Positions 21,966 through 32,749 of a stretch of 64,000 nt of DNA are shown piece by piece. The position numbers and the translations under genes were made by a program. The stretch is from Nicotiana tabacum (Eukaryota; Streptophyta; Magnoliopsida; Solanales; Solanaceae): assembly GCF_000715075.1 (NCBI RefSeq), contig NC_134103.1, positions 76,943,519 to 77,007,518 on the forward strand, given 5' to 3'. The notes under the pieces were generated by a model that was given only the letters and a program-made list of their open reading frames with translations, was not told where the DNA came from and did no database searches. Each line of letters starts with the position of its first letter. Positions within the stretch are counted from its first letter, which is position 1.

Positions 21966-22680
21966 ACATATCAGATACCAGGTACAACAGAAACACCAGA
22001 TTTTCTAAGTCTAAAACATCCCGTGGCCTATCCGAAACTCACCCGAACCCTCGGGGCTCCAAACCAACCATGAACACAAGTCTAAAAACATCATACAGAC
22101 TTGCTTGCGCGATCAAATCACCAAAATAACACCTAGAACTACGAATTTAGCACCAAATCAAATGCAATTCTCAAGAACACTTTAAAATTTCTATTTTCTC
22201 AACTGGATGTCCGAATCACGTCAAACCAAGTCCGTTTCTCACCAGATTTCACAGATAAGTCATAAATATTATTTTGGACCTATACCGGAGTTCGAAACCA
22301 AAATACGGACCCGATATCAACAAGGCCAAACATCAACAAATTTTTAAAAACAAATAAATTTTCATCAAAAATTCATAACTCGAGCTAGGGACCTCTGAAT
22401 TCGATTTCGGGCATACTCCCAGGTCCCATAATTAGATATGGGCCCACCGGGATAATCAAAATACGGATCCGGGCCCGTTTACCAAAAATATTGACCGAAG
22501 TCAACTAAAATCAATTCTTAAGGCAAAAATTCTTATTTTCATCAATTTTCAACATAAAATATTTTTTGGAAACATGCCCGGACTACACACGCAAATCGAG
22601 GAGGGTAAAAATGAGATTTTTAAGGCTTAAGAGCGCAGAATCGAGTTCTAAAACATAAGATGTTCTTTCTGGTCATCACA

Positions 22681-22842
22681 CTAACTTGATTACCTTTTGC
22701 TTTTTCTTTCTTTTAATTATTCCCATTTCCAAAGGTTGGTTCGTGCTTACTAGCATCGTCAGCATATCACTCTAGATCCAGAGGTCCTCCACCTCCTCCT
22801 CCACCAAGTGATCCTAAAGGAAAAAACAAAGGGAAAGGGAAA
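22681..22842 (+). other. 5' leader of Tat copy 2, second part
   Basis: The leader resumes after the nested element and leads into gag. From about 22775 the frame before the first ATG already encodes a proline-rich stretch (RSRGPPPPPPPSDPKGKNKG), so the original gag start probably lay further upstream and is now lost. Confidence 0.6.
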
Positions 22843-25140
22843 ATGGATGATTTGAGTGGTATCAGGAAGGACAACGCTACTATAGCTGAGAACGTCGAAA
22901 CTTCAGATGGTCGGAGCACCCCAACATATAATGAACTGGTCTTACGTTTGGAACAAAAGATTTTGGAGCTACAAGGAGAACTTGAGCAGTTCCAAAACTT
23001 GGCAAACCTCTCTCTCACTCTAAATGTCCCTGATATTGACCAACAAGATCCAAATACCCAGAACCAAGCACCACAAAACCCACAAAACCAATACCCGCCA
23101 CCAAATCCCCCTGCACCACACCAGTACCCTAGACCTCCCCAAAACTCTAATCCTCCTCCAATGCCAACTCCGCAACAACATCATCACTACCCAACCCAAT
23201 ACCCACAGACTACCACTTATCATACTCCCCAGAATATACCACAACCCACTCCTGACCTCCAAAACTCAACAAATGATCACCCTTATGCCAAGATCCCCAG
23301 AGTCCACCAAAGCAACCCAATATATGTGGAGACCTTACCCCACACCCCGAAACAAACCCTATATATACCTGAATCAATCGAGAAATACCTGCTCATTAAG
23401 AACATGATAGAAGAACTCGAGAATCTCACTGGCAGAGTTCAGAATATCGAAGGTGGTAAAGGCATTGAAGGTTTAAACTATGAGGACTTGTGCATTCAGC
23501 CAGATGTGGAACTGCTGGAGGGTTACAAACCTCCTAAGTTCGGAATGTTCGATGGAACTGGTGATCCAAAAGTGTATCCGAGGACTATTGTGACAAACTT
23601 GTAAGAGTGGGCAAAAATGAACGAATCTGTATGAAACTGTTCATGCGAAGCCTCACTGGAGATGCATTGTCTTGGTATATCAGTTAGAACCCGAAGAAGT
23701 GGGTTAATTGGGTAAGGATGGCGTCAGATGTTATGGACAGATTCAGGTTCAACACAAAAAATGCACCAGATGTTTTCTACATTAAAAAACCTCAAGAAGA
23801 AACCAACAGAAACCTTTCGCGAATATGCTACTCGTAGAGATCTGAAGCCGTGAAAGTAAGACCAACACTTGAAGAAGAACAAATGAATAAGTTCTTCGTC
23901 AGAGCTCAAGACCCACAGTACTATGAAAGGCTTATGGTTATTGAAAATCACAAATTCTCCGACGTCATCAAGCTGGGAGAAAGAATAGAAGAAGGGATTA
24001 AGAGTGGGATGGTGACAAATTTTGAGGCACTGCAGGCCACGAATAAAGCATTGCAATCAGGAGGTATTTCAAACAAGAAAGAAGTGGGAGCCGTAATGGT
24101 GGCCCATGGTCTTAAGTCTCTTCTCACATACCAAACACCTCCACCTACATACCAAACGCCTCCATCCACATACCAGCCTTCACCCCCCAGATACCAACAA
24201 CCTGCTACCACCTACCATACCTATAACACTCAACCCGCATATTACCCCTCACCACCACCCGCCCGCCAAAATTTCCAAAAATCACAACCAAACTTCGACC
24301 GTAGACCATCTAGACAATACACCCCAATCGCTGAGCCCATAGACCAATTATATGAGAGATTGAAGGCTGCCGGTTATGTCACTCCCATCCCTTCCGTTGC
24401 TATGGAGAATTCCTCTAAGTGGATTAACCCGAACAAGACATGTGCCTATCATTCAGGCATGAAGGGTCATACAATTGATGAGTGCCGCACACTGAAAGAT
24501 AAGATTCAGACACTGATCGACAACAAGGTCATACATGCAAAGGAAGTTGCACCAAATGTTCATAACAATCCTCTCCCGGATCACAGAGGTGAGGGAGTGA
24601 ATATGATAGAGATTGATGAGGAATGGGATCCAGAGGGGTCAATCAGGTTTATTCAGGAGGGGGATGATCCTAAAACGTCTACGATCACCCTCACACCCGT
24701 TGTGGTACAAACCCAAGAACCGTTTGAAGTCGAGGTAACTACACCTTTCATTGTGATGGTAGCCCCCATGCCATCTTACAAGTCTAATGCTATCCCATGG
24801 GATTATGTTGCGGAAGCAAGGAGAAAACGAAAAGAAAAAATGGAGGAAACAGGTGCGGTGAAAGGCATGACTAGAACTGGTAGAGTCTATACACATGAGC
24901 ACCTGGGAGGAACAAGCAAAGAAGCTGCATCTAAGCCGACTGTTGTTGAAACTGGCCCTGATGACCTTTGGAGAAAGGTAAAAGTAAGGGAATACTCTAT
25001 TGTCGATCATCTGAACAAAACTCCCACTTAGATATCCATCTTGTCACTACTGCAAAACTCCGAGACACACATGAATGCCTTGATGAAAGTGCTGGGTGAA
25101 GCTTATGTACCCATCAACATCACTAGTGGCCAACATGGTC
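22843..25140 (+). pseudogene. gag: gag of Tat copy 2
   Basis: The first available ATG (22843) opens a frame with a coiled-coil-like helix (LVLRLEQKILELQGELEQFQ), a long Pro/Gln/Asn-rich region, and the gag core start (GYKPPKFGMFDGTGDPKVYP). A frame break at about 23600 interrupts the capsid region. It resumes at 23850 with FFVRAQDPQYYERLMVIEN, a second Pro-rich stretch, the zinc-knuckle-like CAYHSGMKGHTIDECRTL and DDLWRKVKVREYSIVDHLNK. A stop follows near 25031, with homology continuing to about 25140. Tat gag normally forms the particle. The Pro-rich segments are larger than in many relatives, but I cannot measure this without a database. Confidence 0.85.
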
Positions 25141-26107
25141 AGGCAGGTACTGAAAAGCCATAAAATCACCTTTCACGAGGATGAATTACCACCAGAATGA
25201 TTAAGTCATAACATGGCACTACACATCACAGTGCAATTTGAGGATAAGTTCATTGCCAGGGTCCTGATATATGAGGGTTCACGTCTCAATATATGCCCAC
25301 TGATTACTATAAAGAGGTTGGGTAAAGGCATGCACGAGATACATATGGGAAGTATGAATATAAAGGTGTTTGATGGATCCCAAAGTGCCATAATTGGAGA
25401 AATCAACCTCAACCTACAAATGGGCCCGACCTGGTTTGATATTGAGTTCCAAGTGCTGGATATATCTGCTACCTATAATCTATTATTGGGACGACCCTGG
25501 ATACACGCCGCTGGGGCAGTGGCTTCTACTTTGCATCAGACTGTGAAGTTTGAACGGAATCATCAAGAAGTGATAATCCATTGGGATGTATGCTTTCTAT
25601 CGAGAACAGGAAGAAGATGGGTAGAGAAACGTACCATCGCATTGAGCGAGTCAACGCAATTGAAAAGGATCGATGGTGGAGTAACAAGATAGAAAGCATA
25701 TTAATATGGACAAGATATGAACCTGGCAAGGGTCTCGGCAAAAACCTCCAAGGGATCACCAAACCCGTACAACCGCAACGTCATGGCACAACGTTTGGGC
25801 TCAGATATGAATATACTTGGCAAGAATACCAGGATCGGTCACCTCCATGGCATGGTCCTTATTATCTGCTGGAAAAACCAGTACAACCTCTGCACCAGAC
25901 ATTTTATCAAGCTGACATAGTGTGGGGATCTGAGGAAGATGAAGTCTTAGTTAGTATGATGAAACTGTTTCTGGATGAAGAAGATATAGATTGCAGTGTG
26001 ATAGTTGAGGAGGAGGAGGATGAAGACCTTACCATTCAGACCGTGGGGAAAGGAGCTGTTTTCAAAAACTGGACTGCTGCACCATCCCAGGCCCGTTGAG
26101 TTCCTGG
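25141..26107 (+). pseudogene. Aspartic protease plus G-patch segment of Tat copy 2
   Basis: The block LHITVQFEDKFIARVLIYEG replaces the aspartate of the D-G-G-S active site seen in copy 1 with tyrosine, so the protease is dead. The protease end YNLLLGRPWIHAAGAVAST follows. A frameshift near 25590-25690 (two overlapping frames) leads to the G-patch-like RYEPGKGLGKNLQGITKPVQ at about 25717-25775 and an acidic tail. The frame stops after SQAR (26097-26099); in copy 1 it extends to RRVPG. The G-patch segment is strongly similar in both copies. Confidence 0.85.
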
Positions 26108-26286
26108 GTAGCTTGGCAGATTAACATCAATTATTTTTAAGCATTTGAGACATTTTCAGTATTTTGCTTTGAAATAATTGCTCGAATCATTGAGCCGCAT
26201 TTGTTAACGTTTTAAAAAAAATTCAATTAATGCATTGCTACTTTTCATATTTACTATTATTCTCTACATTTTCTCTTTTTACAGTA
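26108..26286 (+). other. Putative Ogre-type intron between protease and pol
   Basis: Right after the protease frame ends there is about 180 bp of AT-rich sequence with stops in all forward frames. It starts around GG/GTAGCTTGGC and ends in the pyrimidine-rich TTCTCTTTTTACAG at about 26283. The pol frame begins immediately behind. Known Ogre elements splice an intron in this place, so that a spliced RNA joins gag-pro with pol. Donor choice is uncertain because GTAGCT is a weak site. Experimental RNA evidence is absent here. Confidence 0.5.
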
Positions 26287-27300
26287 TTATTATTACCTAT
26301 CCCGATGAACCTGTGACTGTGACATGTAATGAGATAACGCAACATAAGGATAGTGATTCAGAATACCTGAGGAAATCGTTAGAGAAGTGAAATTTTTTGA
26401 AAACAAGCCAAAGTCCAATTTGGTCGAAATTGAAGCAGCTAACTTAGGGGATTCCGAACTGGTCAAGGAAACACGCATAAGCATTCATCTATCACCATCA
26501 GAGAAAGAAGAGTACATCAGATTCCTAAAATAATATGAAGATATCTTTGCATGGTCCTACGACGATATGACGGGTTTGAGCACATCCATAGTAGCTCACA
26601 AGTTACCCACTAATCCTACATGTCCACTGATAAAGTAGAAGCTCAAAAAATTCAAGCCAGATATGAGTTTGAAGATAAAAGAGGAGATCACCAAGCAGAT
26701 CAAAGCGAAGGTTCTTAGAGTGGTCGAGTACCCGACTTGGTTGGCCAACATTGTGCCAGTTCCAAAGAAAGATGGGAAAGTCAGAGTATGTGTTGACTAC
26801 CGAGATCTAAACAAAGCATGTCCCAAAGATGATTTCCCGTTGCCTAACATACATATATTGATCGACAACTGTGCCAAACATGAACTCCAATCCTTTGTGG
26901 ATTGCTTCGCAGGGTACCATCAGATCTGGATGGATGAGGAGGATGCTGAAAAGACAACCTTTATCATGCCATGGGGAGTATATTGTTATAAATTGATGCC
27001 ATTTGGTCTGAAGAACGCCGGAGCCACCTAGATGAGAGCCATGACAACTATTTTCCATGACATGATACACAAAGAGATAGAAGTGTACGTGGATGACGTT
27101 ATCATCAAATCCAAAAGGAGTACGGATCACATAGCGGATTTGAGAAAATTCTTCAATCGGCTTCGAAGGTATAATCTGAAATGGAATCCTGCAAAGTGTG
27201 CTTTCAGAGTCCCTGCTGGAAAATTGTTAGGATTCATCGTCAGTCGCAGAGGAATTGAGTTAAACCCATCAAAAGTCTAAGCAATCCAAGACTTGCCACC
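26287..27300 (+). pseudogene. pol: Reverse transcriptase of Tat copy 2
   Basis: A linker (KETRISIHLSPSEKEEYIRFL-like, 26460-26530) precedes RT. RT blocks are WLANIVPVPKKDGKVRVCVD, NKACPKDDFPLPNIH, FAGYHQIWMDEEDAEKTTF, MPFGLKNAGAT and the YVDD box at 27086-27097. In-frame stops are seen at about 26531, 26637, 27030 (TAT to TAG before MRAM) and 27280. The catalytic residues are intact. It is the plus-strand counterpart of 806-1690. Confidence 0.9.
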
Positions 27301-27940
27301 TCTAAAGAATAAGAAAGATGTGATGAGCTTTTTAGGATGTCTTAATTACATCAGTCGCTTCATAGCACAATCAACAGTGATATGTGATCCAATCTTCAAA
27401 ATGTTGAGGAAAGATGCTGCAACGAGTTGGACTGAAGAATGCCAGAAACCCTTCGACAAAATCAAGGAGTATTTATCCAAACCGCATGTTCTGGTCCCAC
27501 CAGAGCCAGGAAGACCACTGCTGCTTTATTTATCTGTACTGGATGGAGTTTTTGGTTGCGTTTTGGGACAACATGATGAAACTGGAAGAAAGGAGCAGGC
27601 AATATACTCTCTGAGCCAGAAATTCACACCTTACAAAGCCCGGCACTCTTTGCTGGAACGCACCTGCTGTGCTTTGACATGGATAGCTCAGAAGTTGAGG
27701 CATTATTTCTGTGCATACACTACATATCTCATATCGAGGATGGATTCACTGAAATATATCTTTCAGAAGCCCATGCCTACGGGTAAATTAGCAAAGTGGA
27801 AAATATTGCTGAGCGAATTTGACATCATCTATGTAACTCAGAAGGCGGTTAAAGGACAAGCATTGGCAGATCATCTGGAAGAAAATCCCGTAGATGGAGA
27901 ATACGAAACATTGAAAACGTATTTTCCCGACGAGGAGGTG
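27301..27940 (+). pseudogene. pol: RT connection and RNase H of Tat copy 2
   Basis: The open stretch from 27293 covers the RT connection (KKDVMSFLGCLNYISRFIAQ), then LLLYLSVLDGVFGCVLGQHD, the LLERTCCALTWIAQKLRHYF helix with the catalytic glutamate, and FDIIYVTQKAVKGQALADHL. This is the longest uninterrupted piece of pol in the window (308 residues, running on into the second RNase H). Confidence 0.88.
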
Positions 27941-27949
27941 TCGTTCGTG

Positions 27950-28370
27950 GGAGAAGATATCACTAAAGCATATGATGGTTGGAGAATATTTTTCGACGGA
28001 GCAGCAAACTTCAAAGGAGTAGGTATCGGAGCTGTTTTGGTATCGGAAACTGGCCAACACTATCCGGTATCTGCAAAACTCAGGTTTCCAAGCATCAACA
28101 ATATGGCAGAATATGAGGCTTGCATATTGGGACTCAGGTTAGCCATTGACATGAATGTTCGGGAGCTGTTGGTAATTGGAGATTCTGATCTGTTGGTGCA
28201 TCAGAGTTTAGGAGAATAGGCTACAAATAACACCAAAATATTGCCATATTTGCACTATGTACAAGAGCTAATCAAAAGGTTCACAAAGATAGAATTCAAA
28301 CATGTTCCAAGAATTCAAAATGAATTCGCAGATGCATTGACCACTCTATCTTCCATGATACAACACCTAG
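27950..28370 (+). pseudogene. pol: Second (archaeal-type) RNase H of Tat copy 2
   Basis: The sequence contains WRIFFDGAANFKGVGIGAVL with the first catalytic aspartate, NNMAEYEACILGLRLAIDMN with the glutamate and LLVIGDSDLLVHQSLGE with the next aspartate, then IEFKHVPRIQNEFADALTTL with the last. All four acidic positions of an RNase H fold are visible. A stop at 28217-28219 replaces tryptophan. Two RNase H domains in tandem are the mark of the Tat lineage; this one resembles archaeal/plant RNase HI and is thought to have been acquired later. Confidence 0.88.
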
Positions 28371-28379
28371 ACAAGAACT

Positions 28380-29707
28380 TCATCGATCCTGTCCCAATAG
28401 AAATTCATAAACAACTAACTTATTTTGCTCATGTTGAAGAAGAGAGCGATGGAAATCCGTGGTTCCATGACATCAAGGAATATTTGGCAAAAGAAGAATA
28501 TCTAGAGCACTCTACCCATACTCAGAAGCGCATGCTTCGAAGATTGGCCAACCATTTCTTTCAAAGCGGAGGAATTCTATATATAAGAACTCCTGATTTG
28601 GGGTTACTACGGTGCATCGATGCCAAGGAAGCATATAGATTGCTTTCGGAAATACATGCCGGAACTTGCGAACCGCACATGAATGGCTTCGTCTTAGCCA
28701 AGAAAATACAAAGAGCAGGATATTTCTGGATGACTATGGAAACAGATTGCATCAAGTATGTTCAGAAATGTCACCAATGCTAGATACATGCTGATATGAT
28801 ACGAGTGCCACCCAATGAACTTAATGCAACAAGTGCACCCTGGCCTTTCTCTGCTTAGGGCATGGATGTCATCGGTCCAATCGAACTCGTTGCTTCAAAT
28901 GGGTATATGTTCATTCTAGTGGCCATAGATTATTTCACACAATGGGTCAAAGCCGCATCTTACAAAGTTATAACTAAGAAGGTCGTCGCAGATTTTGTTC
29001 GGGATCACATTGTTTGTCAGTTCAGAATGCCAAAGTCAATCATCATCGACAATGCCGCCAATCTCAATAGTGAACTAATAAAGGCCATGTGTGAAAATTT
29101 CAAGATCAAGCATAAGAATTCCACGGCATACAGGCTGTAAATGAATAGAGCTGTAGAGGCCGCCAACAAGAACATCAAGAAGATACTAAGGAAAATGGTA
29201 GACAATTACAAGCAATGGCACAAGAAGTTGCCATTTTCTCTGCTCGGGTATCGTACCACGGTTCGCACATCTACTGGGACAACTCCTTACCTATTGGTTT
29301 ATGGCACTGAAGCAGTTATTCCTGCCGAAGTAGAAATCCCTTCTTTGAGAATTATACAAGAAGTCGAGCTCAACGATGCAGAATGGGTACAACCCTACTA
29401 TGAACAACTGGCTCTTATTGACGGAAAGAGAATTAATGTAGTATGTCACGGTCAACTCTACTAGAACAGAATGGCAAGAGCTTTCAACAAAAAGGTCAGA
29501 CCAAGGCAATTCACACCGGGGTAGTTGGTACTAAAGCGGATCTTCCCACATTAGGATGAAGCCTAGGGGAAGTTCTCACCCAACTGGAAAGGTCCCTACA
29601 TGGTTCATCGAGTATTAGCAGGAGGAGCACTCGTACTTGCAGAAATGGACGGAGAGATTTGGCCAAAACCTATCAACTCAGTCGCAGTCAAGAGATACTA
29701 TGTTTAG
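28380..29707 (+). pseudogene. pol: Integrase of Tat copy 2
   Basis: The zinc-binding region ends in CIKYVQKCHQC (28750-28783). The core has MDVIGPIELVASNGYMFILV with the first aspartate, SIIIDNAANLNSELIKAMCE with the second (DNGAN of relatives has become DNAAN), and NRAVEAANKNIKKIL with the glutamate. Later blocks are LGYRTTVRTSTGTTPYLLVY, YGTEAVIPAEVEIPSLRI and the C-terminal NWKGPYMVHRV, ending KRYYV at 29706. Stops at 28781, 28858, 29140, 29462 and several between 29520 and 29570 break it. No chromodomain follows, as expected for Tat. Confidence 0.88.
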
Positions 29708-30357
29708 GATTGTTTACATTTCTTCACTTGATGTAATTGAACTATGCTTGACCTGATTCCCGTTTAAGAGAGGATACGTAGGCAGCCTTGTAGGTTCGGT
29801 CACATCTTAATAAAATTTTCATTTTTCCCATGATCGGAAATTGGGACAAGATCGCAAGTTTAGTCAACTTCGTCATATGTGGAACGGCTAAAATTATTGC
29901 ATTTAAACTGGGGCAAAATTTTGAAGGGAGCCCTCAAAATTCTAAGGCAAGGAGGTTGCAATGTCTCTGAAATGTGTCACAGTCACCGGTTCATCTAAAT
30001 TATTTGATATCACATACTACATTTCAAATAATTATATTTTCGCAAATAATTTGTCAAATGCATGCATATTGTTTTGAAAACTTTGTTTCTATAACAGCCA
30101 GATGTTACCAGGGTAACTCAAACAAGATCTCGAGACAGGAGTAAAGGCTAAACAAGGAATCAAGAGCACGAACCAACCGTACCCCGCAAAACTCACAATT
30201 TTCCTTTGAATGAAGGTACGATAGACACAATAGTACTATTCGCAAATACATACGCACAACAAAATCACTACCTCCATGATGACAAGTTGCTAAATGCAAA
30301 CACATCAAGCTAAGAAATAATTTACTCTCTCGCAACCAATCATTGCTTTTCTTGCGT

Positions 30358-31239
30358 AAGGCTAAGCACTGCATTTCTCTGCATGAGACTAAGCATTGTT
30401 TCCATTTCTTGCATGAGGCTAAGCATTGCCTCCTTAATCGCATAAGGCTAAGCATTGCCTTTCTCTGCATGAGACTAAGCATTGTCTCATCTTCTTGCAT
30501 GAGGCTAAGCACTACCTCCCTAATTGCATAAGGCTAAGCATTGCCTTTCCTTGTGTGAGACTAAGCATTGTCTCCCCTCTTTGCATGAGACTAAGCATTG
30601 TCTCCTCTTCTTGCATGAGGCTAAGCATTGCCTCCCTAATTGCATGAGGCTAAGCATTTCCTTTCCCTACACGAGACTAAGCATTGTCTCCTCTTCTTGC
30701 ATGAGGCTAAGCATTGCCTCCTTAATTGCATAAGGCTAAGCACTGCCTTTCTCTGCATGAGACTAAGCATTGTCTCCTCTTCTTGCATGAGGCTAATCAC
30801 TGCCTCCCTAATTGCATAAAGCTAAGCATTGCCTTTCCTTGTATGAGACTAAGCATTGTCTCCCCTCTTTGCATGAGACTAAGCATTGTCTCCTCTTCTT
30901 GCATGAGACTAAGAATTTCCTCCCTAATTGCATGAGGCTAAGCACTGCCTTTCCCTGCATGAGATTAAGTATTGTCTCCTCTTCTTGCATGAGGCTAATC
31001 ACTGCCTCCCTAATTGCATAAGGCTAATCACTACCTTTCCCTGCATGAGACTAGGCATTGTCTCCTTTCTTGTATGAGGCTAAGCACTGCCTCCCTAATT
31101 GTATAAGGCTAAGAATTGCCTTTCCTTGCGTGAGACTAAATAATATCTCCACTACGCTACCTAAGACCTAGAATTATCTCTTTGGTCACCTAGGGCTAAG
31201 AGCCGTTCTCATCTCACACAAGACTAAACCTTGTCTCAT
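30358..31239 (+). repeat. Array of about 28 covarying hairpin units plus 3 decayed ones
   Basis: Each unit is a short stem-loop with loop TAAGCATT or TAAGCACT: GAGGC-loop-GCCTC, GAGAC-loop-GTCTC or AAGGC-loop-GCCTT. The change from G to A in the left arm is matched by C to T in the right arm, so pairing is kept. Units are spaced about 25-35 bp and tend to follow the order AAGGC, GAGAC, GAGGC, giving a higher-order repeat of about 85-110 bp. Spacers are of three sorts as well (CTCTGCAT, CTCTTCTTGCAT, CTAATTGCAT). Units after 31150 are degenerate. Confidence 0.85.
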
Positions 31240-31289
31240 CTCGTCCTCACATATGACAACACATCATATCTTTGCATTTCATGGGCTGA

Positions 31290-31565
31290 AACATCGCCAT
31301 TTTGTCCAAAGGCGTCATAGTCTGAAGGGATCATCCTCATAGCCGGAGACACCATTCCATGGCCTGAGGCTCTCTCAAAATTGCACATCTTTATTCAAAG
31401 GCATCATAGTCCAGAGGAACCATCCTCATGGCCCGGGGACATCATTTCATGGCCTGTAAATCCCTTATCATACGCTTCATGGCCCAGGACGTCATGGTCT
31501 AAGGACATCATCCTCACCGTCCTAAGACAACCTTCATGGTCCAAAAAGAATTTGCATCACGTTTA
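31290..31565 (+). repeat. Loose repeats around CATGGCC / CATCATCCTCA
   Basis: Phrases such as ATCATCCTCATAGCC, ACCATCCTCATGGCC, CATTTCATGGCCTG, CTTCATGGCCC and CTTCATGGTCC recur every 30-60 bp. It is a decayed tandem array following the hairpin array. Confidence 0.55.
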
Positions 31566-32073
31566 AACGTTCGCATTAACCCATATATATATTTGCACGC
31601 ACCGTGTTTTAAGTTTTGCAGGTAATCTAGGAGATAACCGTTCTACAAACGGGAGCAATCTTCGCTCCGGTTTCCGTTCATAACATTCACATCCTTTAAT
31701 TGTTTCAAACGCAACCAACTACCAGTAATTGAGTACCTTTACTCTATGACTGTTCGAACATTTACCTCATACACTCGTAACATCCAAAATTTGCATTTAT
31801 GATCCCATCTAAAATTGTCTGTTACTTACAATAATATCCTTCCCAAAAGAACCTTTTCGAAACATGCGACCATTATTATCACAAGTCCTTCGGTTTTGTT
31901 CGCCGCTGGATCCAGAATTACACACGACCTGATTTCCGTAACACCAGGGATATGTAGGCAACTCAGGAACCAGGGTTCGGCCCCATTTTTCAAATCACAT
32001 CATTCCCACTCAATTCGGCCAAAATTGGTCATCATTTTTCTTTACCCGACAACTCTTCCATCATTCCCGGTAA

Positions 32074-32084
32074 AGAGGGGCAGC
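32074..32084 (+). other. Polypurine tract of Tat copy 2
   Basis: AGAGGGGCAGC directly precedes the LTR start TGTTGATACCC. Confidence 0.8.
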
Positions 32085-32749
32085 TGTTGATACCCAGTTT
32101 TGCCCTCTTATTTTTCAAATAAGTATATATACTTTCAAAATATCATTTTGCATCATTACTTAATTTACAAGATTTATACAAGCATTTTTCTATTATGTTT
32201 TATAATTTTAAAGCTTTAAAAATTGATTTTTTCTTGCATTTAAATTACTTGAATATTTACAAATCATTCTCTTAAATTATTTGCAATAGCGTAATAATCC
32301 AAATTTCTTATTTTACACTCACATACATGTTTTAAAATATTTTACATCTATATTTTAGTTATTTATGTAATTTTACAATAATAGCCTATATGTTATACAT
32401 AATTACAATTATTACATTACTCTTGCTACAATAGCATTTTTTATGTTTTATAAATTTCAAGTTATTATTTTCAGTCATTTTATTGCATAAGGAATAATTT
32501 ATTATTTATTCATTATTTTTTTATTTAAAATAATTTCGTGTATTTAACTCCCAGCCCAATTTTAGGCTAATTTCGGACCAAAACCAGGCCCAAAGCAGCT
32601 AGCCCATCTCCATTACACCCTTCAGCAGCCCAAACCAAACAACCCTTTTTTAAAAAATCCGGTCGTGAACCGTTTTGAACCCGCTCCACTCCAATTTCAG
32701 TCCTGGCCGTTGATCTCGAATGATCAACGACCGATAATAATTCCCCAAC

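Larger units (their letters stand above)
6954..22680 (-). mobile_element. Full-length chromodomain-type (Tekay/Del-like) Ty3/gypsy element, minus strand
   Basis: Two LTRs of 2878 bp (6954-9831) and 2852 bp (19829-22680) flank an internal region with gag-pol on the minus strand. The LTRs read TGTCACGAyyCGG...TCATCACA on the plus strand. A primer site complementary to initiator tRNA-Met lies inside the right LTR, and a polypurine tract lies inside the left LTR. The target-site duplication is CTAGC (6949-6953) versus CTAAC (22681-22685). The element sits in the leader of Tat copy 2. Without the hAT insert and one TSD copy it would be about 10.98 kb. Order gag-PR-RT-RH-INT with a chromodomain-like C-terminus supports the Tekay/Del lineage. 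Confidence 0.93.
19829..22680 (-). repeat. 5' LTR of the Tekay-like element
   Basis: This is the partner of 6954-9831. In transcribed order it holds the CpG array (21965-21640), donor GTAAGT at 21527-21522, second donor at 21114-21109, hairpin array (20760-20510) and conserved block (20317-20214) with hairpin 20238-20222. Many differences from LTR 1 lie at CG dinucleotides, consistent with deamination of methylated cytosine after insertion. Confidence 0.92.
29708..32073 (+). other. 3' untranslated region of Tat copy 2
   Basis: This is 2.4 kb between the integrase stop and the polypurine tract. It starts with a block (about 29747-29803) whose motif CCTGATTCCCG...GGATACGTAGGCA recurs near the end (31925-31985), so the two copies bracket the region. 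In between are the hairpin array (30358-31239) and a looser set of repeats around CATGGCC and CATCATCCTCA (31290-31560). The short peptides that can be translated from the array (KAKHCLS, ETKHCLP and similar) are repeat artefacts. Confidence 0.75.

Noticed and set aside
30343..31021. Repeated plus-strand peptides (KAKHCLS, ETKHCLP and the like)
   Set aside because: They are translations of the hairpin array in the 3' UTR. Frames change from unit to unit and no start or conservation of the protein is apparent.
30358..31239. CRISPR array
   Set aside because: Repeat units vary, spacers are themselves repeated, there are no cas genes, and the context is a eukaryotic retrotransposon.
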